NCBI GenBank assembly: GCA_003650445.1
Contig: QMQE01000001.1
Coordinates: 1 to 37,382, forward strand
Direction: 5' to 3'
From: Acidobacteriota bacterium
Lineage (GTDB): Bacteria > Acidobacteriota > Holophagae > Thermotomaculales > Thermotomaculaceae
Length of the DNA stretch: 37,382 nt
Shown here piece by piece: positions 1-7,198 of the stretch (within the stretch, counting starts at the first letter, position 1; the number at the start of each line of letters is the position of its first letter). The position numbers and the translations under genes are program-made. The notes beneath the pieces were generated by a model, which did no database searches, was not told the DNA's origin, and worked only from the letters and a program-made list of their open reading frames with translations.

Positions 1-37
1 AATTCAGCGTACTCCGGTAATCATTCTTGTCAGACAT
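1..37 (-). CDS. ileS: Isoleucyl-tRNA synthetase, first 12 codons only
   Basis: The gene runs off the left edge of the window. The visible residues, MSDKNDYRSTLN, closely resemble the N-terminus of bacterial IleS (the E. coli protein begins MSDYKSTLN), which charges tRNA-Ile in the cytoplasm. A GGAGG ribosome binding site lies 7 nt upstream of the ATG at 37. The gene is transcribed divergently from the hydantoinase gene. The identification rests on a short N-terminal match plus the ribosome binding site, so it is likely but not certain. Confidence 0.7.
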   Translation of the reverse strand, partial: MSDKNDYRSTLN

Positions 38-72
38 ACAACAACCTCCACGTCGTCCTTAAACAAAGCAGA

Positions 73-84
73 ATTGTATCACAT
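73..84 (-). promoter_or_regulatory. Candidate extended -10 promoter of ileS
   Basis: On the minus strand this reads ATGTGATACAATT. It contains TG-A-TACAAT, an extended -10 element with five of six matches to TATAAT. It lies about 36 nt upstream of the ileS ATG, giving a leader of about 30 nt. No convincing -35 box is seen because the upstream side is the hairpin at 85-108. A near-identical 13-mer on the plus strand precedes the divergent hydantoinase gene. Confidence 0.4.
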
Positions 85-108
85 CGAACGGCGTATGCAC
101 GCCGTTCG
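85..108. repeat. Perfect 10-bp hairpin
   Basis: CGAACGGCGT (85-94) and ACGCCGTTCG (99-108) are perfect inverted repeats around a 4-nt ATGC loop. There is no following T-run on either strand, so it is not a standard intrinsic terminator. It abuts the GTG-rich hexamer array that starts at 108. Similar pairings of an array with a GC-rich hairpin are seen at 1827-1863 and 34505-34610. Confidence 0.6.
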
Positions 109-128
109 TGCGAGTGAAAGTGCAAGTG
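108..128. repeat. Degenerate GTGCRA hexamer array
   Basis: The units GTGCGA, GTGAAA and GTGCAA follow one another. The reverse complement of the same pattern occurs at 34505-34528 (CACTCG, CACTCG, CACTTG). No coding frame explains it. Confidence 0.5.
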
Positions 129-183
129 TGTGAGAGAGCATGGGTGACAGAGTGGGGAAAGCCAGAAAGTATCCCTTCCTTTT

Positions 184-274
184 CCCCACTCAACCTGAAC
201 CTCAACCTTGCCCGGCCTTGCCTTTGTCCCTTCCCCGCTCAACCTGAACCTCAACCTTGTCCGGCCTTGCCTTT
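184..274. repeat. Tandem 42-bp repeat of the AACCTN family, period 49
   Basis: Two copies, 184-225 and 233-274, differ at only two positions (188/237 and 211/260). Each holds a row of hexamers AACCTG, AACCTC, AACCTT followed by a CCGGCCTTGCC tail. Reverse-complement relatives are at 34420-34447 and 37244-37262, so this is a dispersed intergenic family. The second copy lies directly in front of the candidate hydantoinase promoter. Confidence 0.75.
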
Positions 275-281
275 TCTTATG

Positions 282-290
282 TGATACCAT
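282..290 (+). promoter_or_regulatory. Candidate extended -10 promoter of the hydantoinase gene
   Basis: TG-A-TACCAT sits 23 nt before the ATG at 314. The surrounding 13-mer (279-291) matches the minus-strand ileS -10 region at 12 of 13 positions. No clear -35 box is present. Start would fall near 297, leaving a leader of about 17 nt. Confidence 0.3.
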
Positions 291-313
291 TGATAGAAAA
301 GATGGAGGGTGTC

Positions 314-1702
314 ATGAAACGCCTGATTCAAAACGGAACAATTGTCACGTCGGAAGGTTCATTTCAAGGGGATGTGTATATCGAAAATGGCCGGATTCAC
401 AGTATCGGAACGGGGCTTTCCGCCCGATTTCCGGGAGCAGAACTGGTGGACGCCACCGGAAAACTGGTGCTGCCGGGGGCTATTGACGGACATACCCACA
501 TCGATATGCCCCTTGGGGACATCCATTCCAGTGACAGTTACCTCACCGGGACAAGGGCCGCGCTTTTCGGTGGAACCACAACGGTGGTGGATTATGCCAA
601 CCAGGTGAAGGGCGAATCCCTTGAAAAAACGCTGAAAGATTGGCAAAACCGCGCAAAAGGCCTCACCGTCTGTGATTATGGCTTCCACATGACGGTTTCC
701 GACCCGAAAGAACAATTCCTCGATGAAATTCCCGCTCTTTTGGAAGCTGGAGTGAGCAGTTTTAAGTGTTTTTTCGCCTACAAGGGGCGTTTAATGATTG
801 ATAATGACACCTTTGTCCAATTGATGAAACTCTCCCGAAAACACCACTTTCTGGTAAACCTCCACGCGGAAAACGGAGACATGGTGGAAGACGCCACCCT
901 GCGCCTCCTCTCCGAAGGGAAAACCGGGCCGCAATTTCACCCGCAGGCCCATCCGAGGGAAGCGGAGGTGGAAGCGGTGGCCCGTGCTATCAGGCTGGCG
1001 AAAGACACCGGCGGAAACCTGAACCTCGTGCATATAACCTGCAAAGAGTCGGTGGAACTCATCGCGGAAGGAAAAATGCGCGGCGTTTCCCTTTTCGCGG
1101 AAACCTGTCCCCAATACCTGGTTCTGACTGATGAAAAGTACAAACAGCCGGGTTTTGAAGCGGCAAAGTGGGTGCTCTCCCCTCCCCTTCGTAAATTAGA
1201 TGACCAGAATGCCCTGTGGGCGGGACTCGCGAACGGAACTCTGGACACCGTTGGAACCGACCACTGCCCTTTCTTTTTTGAAAGTCAGAAAACACTGGGT
1301 AAAGAAAGGTTTGACCGGATTCCAAACGGGGCGCCGGGGATTGAGGACAGGTTGGAGCTTCTCTACCATTTCGGTGTAAAACAGAATCGTCTTTCACTGA
1401 CTGAATGGGTGGACCGCTGCTGCACCGCACCGGCAAAACGCTACGGCATGTACCCAAAGAAAGGAGATATTGTCCCCGGTGCCAATGCGGATCTTGTTAT
1501 TTTTGACACGGAAAAACACCACACCATAACCGCCGAATCCCGCCACATGAACGTGGATTATAACGCCTGCGAGGGCATGTCCATCACCGGCAAGGTGGAA
1601 CAGGTTTTCCTCCGCGGAATTCCTGTTATCCGTGACAACGCTTGCCTGGCAGAGCCTGGCAGCGGACAATACCTCCTACGCTTTGCGGCGGAGGGATGTT
1701 AG
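314..1702 (+). CDS. hydA: D-hydantoinase / dihydropyrimidinase
   Basis: The product is a 462-residue cyclic amidohydrolase, the usual length, that hydrolyses the ring of dihydropyrimidines or 5-substituted hydantoins in the cytoplasm. All expected binuclear metal ligands are visible: H60-x-H62 in the GHTHID segment, the carboxylated lysine K151 in SFKCFFAYKG, H184, H240 and D316 in GTDHCPF. The ATG at 314 is chosen because GGAGGG at 304-309 serves it; an in-frame ATG four codons earlier overlaps that site. The gene ends in GGATGTTAG, a string that recurs in the following spacer. It heads a plus-strand run with ftcd, ptb and buk, which suggests a role in nitrogenous or amino-acid catabolism. 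The exact substrate (dihydrouracil or a hydantoin such as hydantoin propionate) cannot be read from sequence alone. Confidence 0.92.
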   Translation: MKRLIQNGTIVTSEGSFQGDVYIENGRIHSIGTGLSARFPGAELVDATGKLVLPGAIDGHTHIDMPLGDIHSSDSYLTGTRAALFGGTTTVVDYANQVKGESLEKTLKDWQNRAKGLTVCDYGFHMTVSDPKEQFLDEIPALLEAGVSSFKCFFAYKGRLMIDNDTFVQLMKLSRKHHFLVNLHAENGDMVEDATLRLLSEGKTGPQFHPQAHPREAEVEAVARAIRLAKDTGGNLNLVHITCKESVELIAEGKMRGVSLFAETCPQYLVLTDEKYKQPGFEAAKWVLSPPLRKLDDQNALWAGLANGTLDTVGTDHCPFFFESQKTLGKERFDRIPNGAPGIEDRLELLYHFGVKQNRLSLTEWVDRCCTAPAKRYGMYPKKGDIVPGANADLVIFDTEKHHTITAESRHMNVDYNACEGMSITGKVEQVFLRGIPVIRDNACLAEPGSGQYLLRFAAEGC

Positions 1703-1918
1703 ATAATAGACTTTGGATGTTAGGTTAAAGAGGGGAAAAGCGTTTAACTTACTGTTATTTCGCATGGATAAGATTAATTTCTTTGTTTTGCTTCGATTCT
1801 TTCACCTACAACCCAACAATTAACATCTAACATCCTGCGCACAGAGTTCGCCGCAGGCGTGACTTTCCTTTAATCTTCTGGTATCTTGAAGTCGAATTCG
1901 GGCCGGATGGAGGGTGTA
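1703..1918. repeat. 216-bp spacer with CTAACATCC inverted repeats
   Basis: No gene is seen here. GGATGTTAG occurs at 1694-1702 (including the hydantoinase stop) and 1715-1723, and its complement CTAACATCC at 1827-1835, so the spacer can fold back on itself. The right copy is followed by a GC-rich inverted repeat (CCTGCG...CGCAGG). The same order, CTAACATCC followed by a GC-rich hairpin, occurs at 34576-34610. Confidence 0.5.
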
Positions 1919-3751
1919 ATGAAACAGATTGTTGAATGCGTACCTAATTTTTCCGAAGGAAGAGACCAGAAAATCCTGGATCAGATTGCGGATGTGATTC
2001 GTTCTGTTGATACTGTCCAGCTCCTGGATGTGGACCCCGGAGCAGATACTAACCGAACCGTGTTTACTTTTATCGGAGAACCGGATACGGTAGTGGAAGC
2101 TGCTTTTCGTGCCATTAAGAAAGCAGCGGAACTTATTGATATGTCAAAACATTCCGGGGCACACCCCCGCATGGGTGCCACAGATGTCTGCCCATTTATC
2201 CCGGTTTCCAATATCACGATGGAAGAATGCGTGGAACTGGCAGAGAGACTGGGGAAGCGGGTGGGTGAAGAACTGGAAATCCCGATTTATCTCTATGAAT
2301 ATGCAGCAACAAAGCCGGAGCGAAAAAACCTGGCCACTGTCCGGAAGGGCGAATATGAAGGGCTGGCGGAAAAACTCCGGAACCCGGAATGGAAGCCGGA
2401 TTTCGGCCCCGCACGCTTCAATGAACGCGCCGGTGCCACTGCAATCGGGGTCCGGGAATTCCTTATCGCATACAATGTGACGTTGAACACCCGGGAAAAG
2501 AAGTATGCAACCGATATCGCCCTTGAGCTTAGAGAAAAGGGCCGCCCAAAACGGGTGGGCAATATCCAACCCTTTTACACCAATGGCACCTTGGTAAAGC
2601 ACAAAGAAAACGAGTTTTTCTGCGGAAGCTGCGATTTTATCGCGAAAACCCCGGAAGAACTTTTCGCCCATTGCAAAGATGAGCATGGCTACGATCTCCC
2701 GGCCATTCTGGATGAGCACGGAATGAGTACCACTAACCTGGCGGGAAAAGCCGCCATCAAGCCGGGCCTCTTCAAAAACTGCAAGGCAATCGGCTGGTAC
2801 GTGGACGAATACCATCGCACTCAGATTTCCATTAACCTGACCAACTACAAAATCACACCGCCCCACGTGGTACTGGAAGCGACAAGAAAACTGGCCGCAG
2901 ACCGGGGGCTGGTGGTCACCGGCAGCGAGATTGTCGGACTGATTCCCTTTGACGCGTTGCTTCAATCCGGCATTTATTATCTTGAAAAACAGGGGAAATC
3001 TGCAGGCATTCCCATGGATGACATTCTGCAGACAGCCGTGGATTCCATGGGGCTCAATGACGTTTCTCCCTTCCATATCCATGAGAAAGTACTGGGCTAT
3101 CCTGATATGACCGGACGAAAACTGGCAAACATGACGGCAATAAACCTTGTCCATGAGATTTCGCGGGACACGCCGGCACCGGGAGGCGGTTCCGTTTCCG
3201 CCCTTTCCTCAGCCATGGGCGCCGGCCTTGCCTCCATGGTGGCGGGGCTGACCCTTTCAAAAAAGAAATATGCCGCCGTGAAACCGGAAATGGCGGAAAT
3301 CGGCACAAAGGCACAGGCCATAAAGGACAGTTTGCTGAAAGGGGTGGACGACGACACCGATGCATTCAACGCCTATTTCAGTGCATTGAAACTGCCGAAG
3401 AAAACCCCCACTGAAAAAGAAAAACGGGAAGCCGCCCTGCAGGACGGGCTGAAGCAGGCGGTGAAAGTACCGCTGAAAACAGCAAAAGACAGCCTGGAGG
3501 CGATCGGACTCTGCCTCCGGGTAGTAGAAAAGGGAAATGTAAATTCGGTCACCGACGGTGGTGTCGGCGCGGAAACGGCCTATGCCGGACTCAGAGGCGC
3601 GATCCTCAACGTCCTCATCAACCTGCCGGGGATCCACGACGAGAAATTTGTCTCAGAAATGAAAACCCGTTGTAGCGAATTGATTGAGAAGGGTGACAAG
3701 CAAATAGCCAAAGTGCGCAAAAAGGTGCTGGAAAAAATAGAATCCATGTAA
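1919..3751 (+). CDS. ftcd: Bifunctional glutamate formimidoyltransferase / formimido-THF cyclodeaminase
   Basis: The 610-residue protein transfers the formimino group of formimidoglutamate (from histidine) to tetrahydrofolate, then releases ammonia to give 5,10-methenyl-THF. Residues 1 to about 390 form the transferase, with catalytic H82 in HSGAHPRMGATD. Residues 400-610 form the cyclodeaminase, with DTPAPGGGSVSAL at 417-429 and SVTDGGVGAE at 543-552. Between the two transferase subdomains is an insertion (about 222-285) with C235-x2-C238-x12-H251-x4-H256, a C2H2 zinc-finger-like pattern I do not know from characterised FTCD. The start at 1919 is supported by GGAGGG at 1909-1914. Nineteen of twenty bases around the start match the hydantoinase start region. 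Ptb follows after 21 nt. Confidence 0.93.
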   Translation: MKQIVECVPNFSEGRDQKILDQIADVIRSVDTVQLLDVDPGADTNRTVFTFIGEPDTVVEAAFRAIKKAAELIDMSKHSGAHPRMGATDVCPFIPVSNITMEECVELAERLGKRVGEELEIPIYLYEYAATKPERKNLATVRKGEYEGLAEKLRNPEWKPDFGPARFNERAGATAIGVREFLIAYNVTLNTREKKYATDIALELREKGRPKRVGNIQPFYTNGTLVKHKENEFFCGSCDFIAKTPEELFAHCKDEHGYDLPAILDEHGMSTTNLAGKAAIKPGLFKNCKAIGWYVDEYHRTQISINLTNYKITPPHVVLEATRKLAADRGLVVTGSEIVGLIPFDALLQSGIYYLEKQGKSAGIPMDDILQTAVDSMGLNDVSPFHIHEKVLGYPDMTGRKLANMTAINLVHEISRDTPAPGGGSVSALSSAMGAGLASMVAGLTLSKKKYAAVKPEMAEIGTKAQAIKDSLLKGVDDDTDAFNAYFSALKLPKKTPTEKEKREAALQDGLKQAVKVPLKTAKDSLEAIGLCLRVVEKGNVNSVTDGGVGAETAYAGLRGAILNVLINLPGIHDEKFVSEMKTRCSELIEKGDKQIAKVRKKVLEKIESM

Positions 3752-3772
3752 ATCCGGAAAACGGAGTTTGAT

Positions 3773-4666
3773 ATGAAGACATTAAATGAATTGGTTAAAC
3801 AGGTGGTCTCTCTACCGCCGAAACGAATCGCTGTGGCCATGGCCGGGGATGGACCGGTGCTGGAGGCCATCGCAGAAGCAATGAAACTTGGCATTGTAAA
3901 GCCCACCCTCTATGGAGACCGGGAGAAAATCGAATCCATTGCGGCGGGAAAGGGGCTGTCCCTCACCGGCTGCACCCTGATTCAAAGCCAGACAGCGGAA
4001 GACTGCGCGAGAATGGCAGTGTCGGCTGTCAGCCACGGAAAAGCAGACATTGTCATGAAGGGCCTCGTCAGCACTGACGTCTTTCTTCGTGCCATCTTAA
4101 ACAAAGAATGGGGCTTACGGACAAACTCCGTTCTCTCCCATGTGGCACTTTTCGAAGTGCCGGCATACCACAAACTCATCCTTTTAACCGACGCTGCCAT
4201 GAATGTGGCACCGGATTTAGAACAGAAAGTGCACATCACACGAAACGCAATCCGTTTCATGGAAAAAATTGTGGACGGCACACCGAAAATTGCATTCATC
4301 GCCCACAGTGAAAAAGTAATGGCAAAAAATCCCGCCTCCGTTGATGCCGCACTGCTCTCCACCATGGCAAGGCGGGGACAGTTGGGAAAAATCATCGGAG
4401 ACGGCCCATTGGCCCTTGACGGTGCCATCTCGGCAGAGGCTGCCGCCCACAAGGGAATTGACAGCCCGGTGGCCGGCGATGCGGACATCCTCGTCTGCCC
4501 CGGAATTCAATCCGGGAACGCACTGTACAAATCTCTAACCTATTTCGCCGGCGCCCGTACGGCTGCGCTCATTGCCGGTGCCAGGGCCCCAATCGTTCTG
4601 ACATCCCGGGCGGATTCACCGGAAAACAAACTGTTATCCATCGTCTTCGCAGTGGTCAACGCGTAG
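3773..4666 (+). CDS. ptb: Phosphate butyryltransferase
   Basis: This 297-residue member of the phosphate acetyl/butyryltransferase family converts butyryl-CoA and phosphate to butyryl phosphate and CoA. The length and family landmarks (MAGDGPVLEA near the start, DIVMKGLVST, LTDAAMNVAPD, GDGPLALDGAIS) fit Ptb rather than the longer Pta. It follows ftcd by 21 nt and precedes butyrate kinase by 9 nt, the classic ptb-buk order, so substrate-level ATP formation from butyryl-CoA is the likely role. Branched-chain acyl-CoA is an alternative substrate known for this family. Confidence 0.92.
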   Translation: MKTLNELVKQVVSLPPKRIAVAMAGDGPVLEAIAEAMKLGIVKPTLYGDREKIESIAAGKGLSLTGCTLIQSQTAEDCARMAVSAVSHGKADIVMKGLVSTDVFLRAILNKEWGLRTNSVLSHVALFEVPAYHKLILLTDAAMNVAPDLEQKVHITRNAIRFMEKIVDGTPKIAFIAHSEKVMAKNPASVDAALLSTMARRGQLGKIIGDGPLALDGAISAEAAAHKGIDSPVAGDADILVCPGIQSGNALYKSLTYFAGARTAALIAGARAPIVLTSRADSPENKLLSIVFAVVNA

Positions 4667-4675
4667 GGGATTCCC

Positions 4676-5746
4676 ATGGCTTTGAAGATTCTCGCCATCA
4701 ACCCCGGATCTACATCCACCAAGCTGGGCATCTACGAAGATGATACCCCTCGCCATGTTCAAACCCTGCACCATTCGGCGAAAAAACTGGCAGAATTCAA
4801 GCGGGTGTATGAGCAGCTGGAATTTCGCCGGGAGGCAATTCTCGGATTTCTCACTGAAAGCGGCATGAGCCTGTCTGATTTTGACGCCTTCTGCGGCCGG
4901 GGCGGGCTTCTGAAGCCGATTCCCGGAGGCGTTTACGCCGTCAGTTCTGCCATGAAAAGCCATCTCCGAAGTGCCAAATACGGAGAACACGCCTCCAACC
5001 TCGGTGCAATTCTCGCAGACGAACTGGGGAAAAAAGCCGGGGGAAAACCCGCTTTCATCGTCAACCCGGTGGTTGTGGATGAAATGCAGTCCCTGGCGCG
5101 ATACTCGGGCATGCCGGAGAATCCACGGGTTTCCATCTTCCACGCGCTGAATCAGAAAGCGGTAGCACAGCGCTACGCACGCTCCATCAACCGTAAGTAC
5201 AAAGAACTGAACCTCATTGTCACCCACATGGGCGGCGGCATCACCGTTGGGGCCCACCATCATGGCCGGGTCATAGACGTCAACAACGGCCTTGCTGGCG
5301 ATGGGCCCTTTTCCCCGGAGAGGAGCGGCGGCGTACCGACACTGAAACTCATTGAGCTCTGCTACTCCGGCTTCTTTGAACCGGCAACCATGAAACGAAA
5401 AGCAGCGGGAAAAGGCGGGCTCGTCGCCTACCTTCGCACGAACGACGCCCGCGAAATCGAGGAAAAGATTGAAAAAGGCGACGAAAAAGCCAGGGAAGTG
5501 TACCAGGCCATGGCCTACCAGATTGCCAAAGAAATCGGTGGCATGCACACTGTGCTGAATTGCCAGACCGATGCCATCATCCTCACCGGTGGGCTGGCTC
5601 ACAGCAAAATGCTCACCGACTGGATTGATGAAATGGTGAATAAACTGGCTGAAATTGTCATCTACCCCGGTGAAGACGAACTCCTCGCCATGGTTGAAGG
5701 CACCCTGAAAGCCATCCACGGCGAAACCCCGATTCAGACCTACTGA
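4676..5746 (+). CDS. buk: Butyrate kinase
   Basis: The 356-residue acetokinase-family enzyme transfers phosphate from butyryl phosphate to ADP. The family signatures are clear: ILAINPGSTSTKLGIYEDD at residues 4-22 (phosphate-binding) and VTHMGGGITVGAHHHGRVID with SPERSGGVP further on. ILTGGLAHS lies near the C-terminus. The start at 4676 is preceded by a GGGGA ribosome binding site. It ends the plus-strand catabolic run; no T-rich terminator follows, but a large structured element begins 19 nt after the stop. Isobutyrate or other branched acids could also be substrates. Confidence 0.93.
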   Translation: MALKILAINPGSTSTKLGIYEDDTPRHVQTLHHSAKKLAEFKRVYEQLEFRREAILGFLTESGMSLSDFDAFCGRGGLLKPIPGGVYAVSSAMKSHLRSAKYGEHASNLGAILADELGKKAGGKPAFIVNPVVVDEMQSLARYSGMPENPRVSIFHALNQKAVAQRYARSINRKYKELNLIVTHMGGGITVGAHHHGRVIDVNNGLAGDGPFSPERSGGVPTLKLIELCYSGFFEPATMKRKAAGKGGLVAYLRTNDAREIEEKIEKGDEKAREVYQAMAYQIAKEIGGMHTVLNCQTDAIILTGGLAHSKMLTDWIDEMVNKLAEIVIYPGEDELLAMVEGTLKAIHGETPIQTY

Positions 5747-5764
5747 GCGTGGGCGTGAGGGGAC

Positions 5765-5890
5765 GAACCCGCACTGCCGCCTTCAGCGGCAGCACGGAAC
5801 TTTCCCCGAAGCGTCGCTTTTGAGCAAGCTCATCACTTTGCTTCGCGGCAAGTTCCTATTTCAAAAACCCAGTTTTTGAAATGCGGGTTC
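5765..5890. other. Cloverleaf-like structured element with four nested stems
   Basis: The outer stem GAACCCGC (5765-5772) pairs perfectly with GCGGGTTC (5883-5890). Inside are three arms in order. Arm 1 is CTGCCGC (5774-5780) with GCGGCAG (5786-5792). Arm 2 is GGAACTT (5796-5802) with AAGTTCC (5850-5856), continued after mismatches by CC, C and GAAGC (5804-5812) pairing with GCTTC, G and GG (5840-5848). Arm 3 is ATTTCAAAAAC (5858-5868) with GTTTTTGAAAT (5872-5882). Almost every base of the junction is used. There is no terminal T-run, open reading frame or tRNA feature. It may be a structured RNA, an RNA processing or stability element downstream of buk, or a small palindromic mobile element. 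Confidence 0.6.
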
Positions 5891-6315
5891 TATGTGGATA
5901 CTTAACAGTACAAGAACCCCATCCCCTCCCTTTCCATTGACGCTCAAGTCCCGGGCCATCTGCACGCGTTTACTCCCTCCGCTCCTCGTCGCGTACGCAT
6001 GTACTGCTCCTCCTTCGTTTCAGTCGCAAACGCACACATCTGGCCCAATCCGTCGCGTCTCGATCCCCTGGTTGGTGCGCTCAACTGAAGTTTCGCTCCC
6101 GCCCGGGACCGAAGTAAGGAATTGTATACTTTTAATTTAAGTTCCCAGTCCGGGCTGCTTCGCAGGCCTGGAAAAGAGAGAGAAAGACAGAGACTGAGCA
6201 AAACGGGGATTGGCACCGCAATGCCTGTCCCTTATTCCCCTGGTTTGCGAGGATGTTTTCTGGGGCCGATTCAGGAAATTTCATAGAATGGTCAATTCAG
6301 AAATGGAGGGGAAAC
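5891..6315. other. Non-coding stretch with a long-range inverted repeat
   Basis: No gene is supported here. The part at 5940-6115 is GC-rich and bounded by GTCCCGGGC (5948-5956) and its complement GCCCGGGAC (6101-6109). It is unlike both the coding DNA around it and the AT-rich island to the right. Possible short frames lack ribosome binding sites and protein-like composition. Confidence 0.4.
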
Positions 6316-6423
6316 ATGATGACATGTGTCGGTCAGGTTTTGCAGAGTTATTCAACAGTCCCACTGTCCCCTATAATCGCCTATCTGATAGCTTTTGTTG
6401 TGCTTTCGTGCTTTTCAGAATAA
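6316..6423 (+). CDS. Possible 35-residue membrane peptide or truncated gene start
   Basis: ATGATG at 6316 is preceded by GGAGGGG at 6305-6311. The frame encodes 35 residues with a hydrophobic stretch (SPIIAYLIAFVVLSCF) near the end. The stop codon lies at the left border of the AT-rich island, so this may be the surviving start of a membrane protein cut by the island, or a real small peptide. I do not recognise it. Confidence 0.3.
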   Translation: MMTCVGQVLQSYSTVPLSPIIAYLIAFVVLSCFSE

Positions 6424-6630
6424 GGCTCTTTTTTTTAAATTTTCAATCTTAAAACCAATATTTTCGAAATACTCTTTATCTACTCTATTAAGTTGTGGAG
6501 TTGCTAAAATTAACAAATGCTTTGCTCTAGAAAATGCAACATAACCATATCTTTTGTATTCATTTTCTAAATCGTTATTTGCCGTATCATTAAACCAATG
6601 TTTCCAATAGCCCCCTAGACTATGGCCATC
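6415..6630 (-). pseudogene. C-terminal remnant of a UvrD/Rep-type (SF1) helicase
   Basis: About 71 codons survive. They include YGYVAFSRAKHLLILATP, which matches SF1 helicase motif VI (the VAxTRAxxxL region), followed by a short tail typical of the end of such proteins. Helicases ending this way are often encoded beside OLD-family nucleases, as in Gabija-type defence pairs, but no nuclease is present and that link is only a possibility. The reading frame is fused without a stop to the end of the Bro-N remnant at about 6630, which implies an internal deletion. Base composition is strongly AT-rich compared with the neighbours. Confidence 0.65.
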
Positions 6631-7031
6631 TAAGGAACTTTCAAATAAGGCATATGCTTTTGTTTTACTTTTCCCATCTATACTCTTATCACTATAAGTG
6701 AACCATTCAATAAACCGATTTGCTTTTTTGCTTGGGAATTCTTTACCCAATGCAATGATTCCAGGTAATCCAACATATCGGATAAACGCTTTTTCCCATC
6801 AGGAGCAAGAATTTTCAACTGGGTAGTAGCACTAACCACTTGACTGTTTTCTTTCTTTAATTTGGATTTAAGATATTTCCAATAGTTACGCGTTTTGGAA
6901 TAATCATTTTGATCAGTCAGCACCGCGACAATATCCAACACTGAAAACCACCACTTTGAGTTTTTTTCGTCCCAGATTGCACGAACTTCGCTGTTGTCAA
7001 AAAAACGTATGGATATTTTTTCTTCATTCAT
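6631..7031 (-). pseudogene. Frameshifted Bro-N family (phage antirepressor-like) gene
   Basis: The N-terminal 89 codons (ATG at 7031) give the Bro-N pattern: IRFFDNSEVRAIWDE, WWFSVLDIVAVLTD, YWKYLKSKLKKE and LSDMLDY. At 6763-6764 only two bases stand where a codon should be. In the next frame the protein resumes as GIIALGKEFPSKKANRFIEW and continues to YALFESSL at 6631, which is the expected family continuation. A one-base deletion has therefore broken the gene. The C-terminal part is missing and replaced by helicase sequence. Such proteins occur in prophages, defence loci and other mobile regions. Confidence 0.75.
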
Positions 7032-7092
7032 ATTTTTATTTTTACCTTAATTTTAATATGTCTTTTTTTATTCATTTCTGTTCAATTTCCTG

Positions 7093-7198
7093 CTATGGCA
7101 TGCCCTTGATTCCCCACAACGATCTTATAAACTTTATTTTGTTTATTCCCCTCATTGGCGGGCTAAACACCATTTTGGTTATATTTTTCCTTTATCAT
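7093..7198 (-). pseudogene. Short remnant with an intact ribosome binding site
   Basis: A good GAGGAG site (7205-7210) lies 6 nt before ATG at 7198, just after the pgi stop, but the frame ends after 11 codons (MIKEKYNQNGV). A second frame starting at 7173 gives 26 residues to 7093. This looks like the start of a gene that once followed pgi and was destroyed. I cannot assign a family. Confidence 0.3.

Noticed and set aside
2144..3154. Minus-strand open frame of 336 codons opposite ftcd
   Set aside because: It is the complement of conserved formimidoyltransferase sequence, with no protein family pattern.
4634..5719. Long open frame on the minus strand (361 codons) opposite buk
   Set aside because: It is fully antisense to a clear butyrate kinase, has no recognisable family and no ribosome binding site; it arises from codon bias of the sense gene.
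5765..5890. Integron attC site or intrinsic terminator
   Set aside because: No integron core sites or integrase are seen and there is no T-run after the last stem; the four-way layout fits neither.
5944..6216. Minus-strand open frame of 90 codons in the GC-rich non-coding block
   Set aside because: There is no ribosome binding site and the residue composition is not protein-like.
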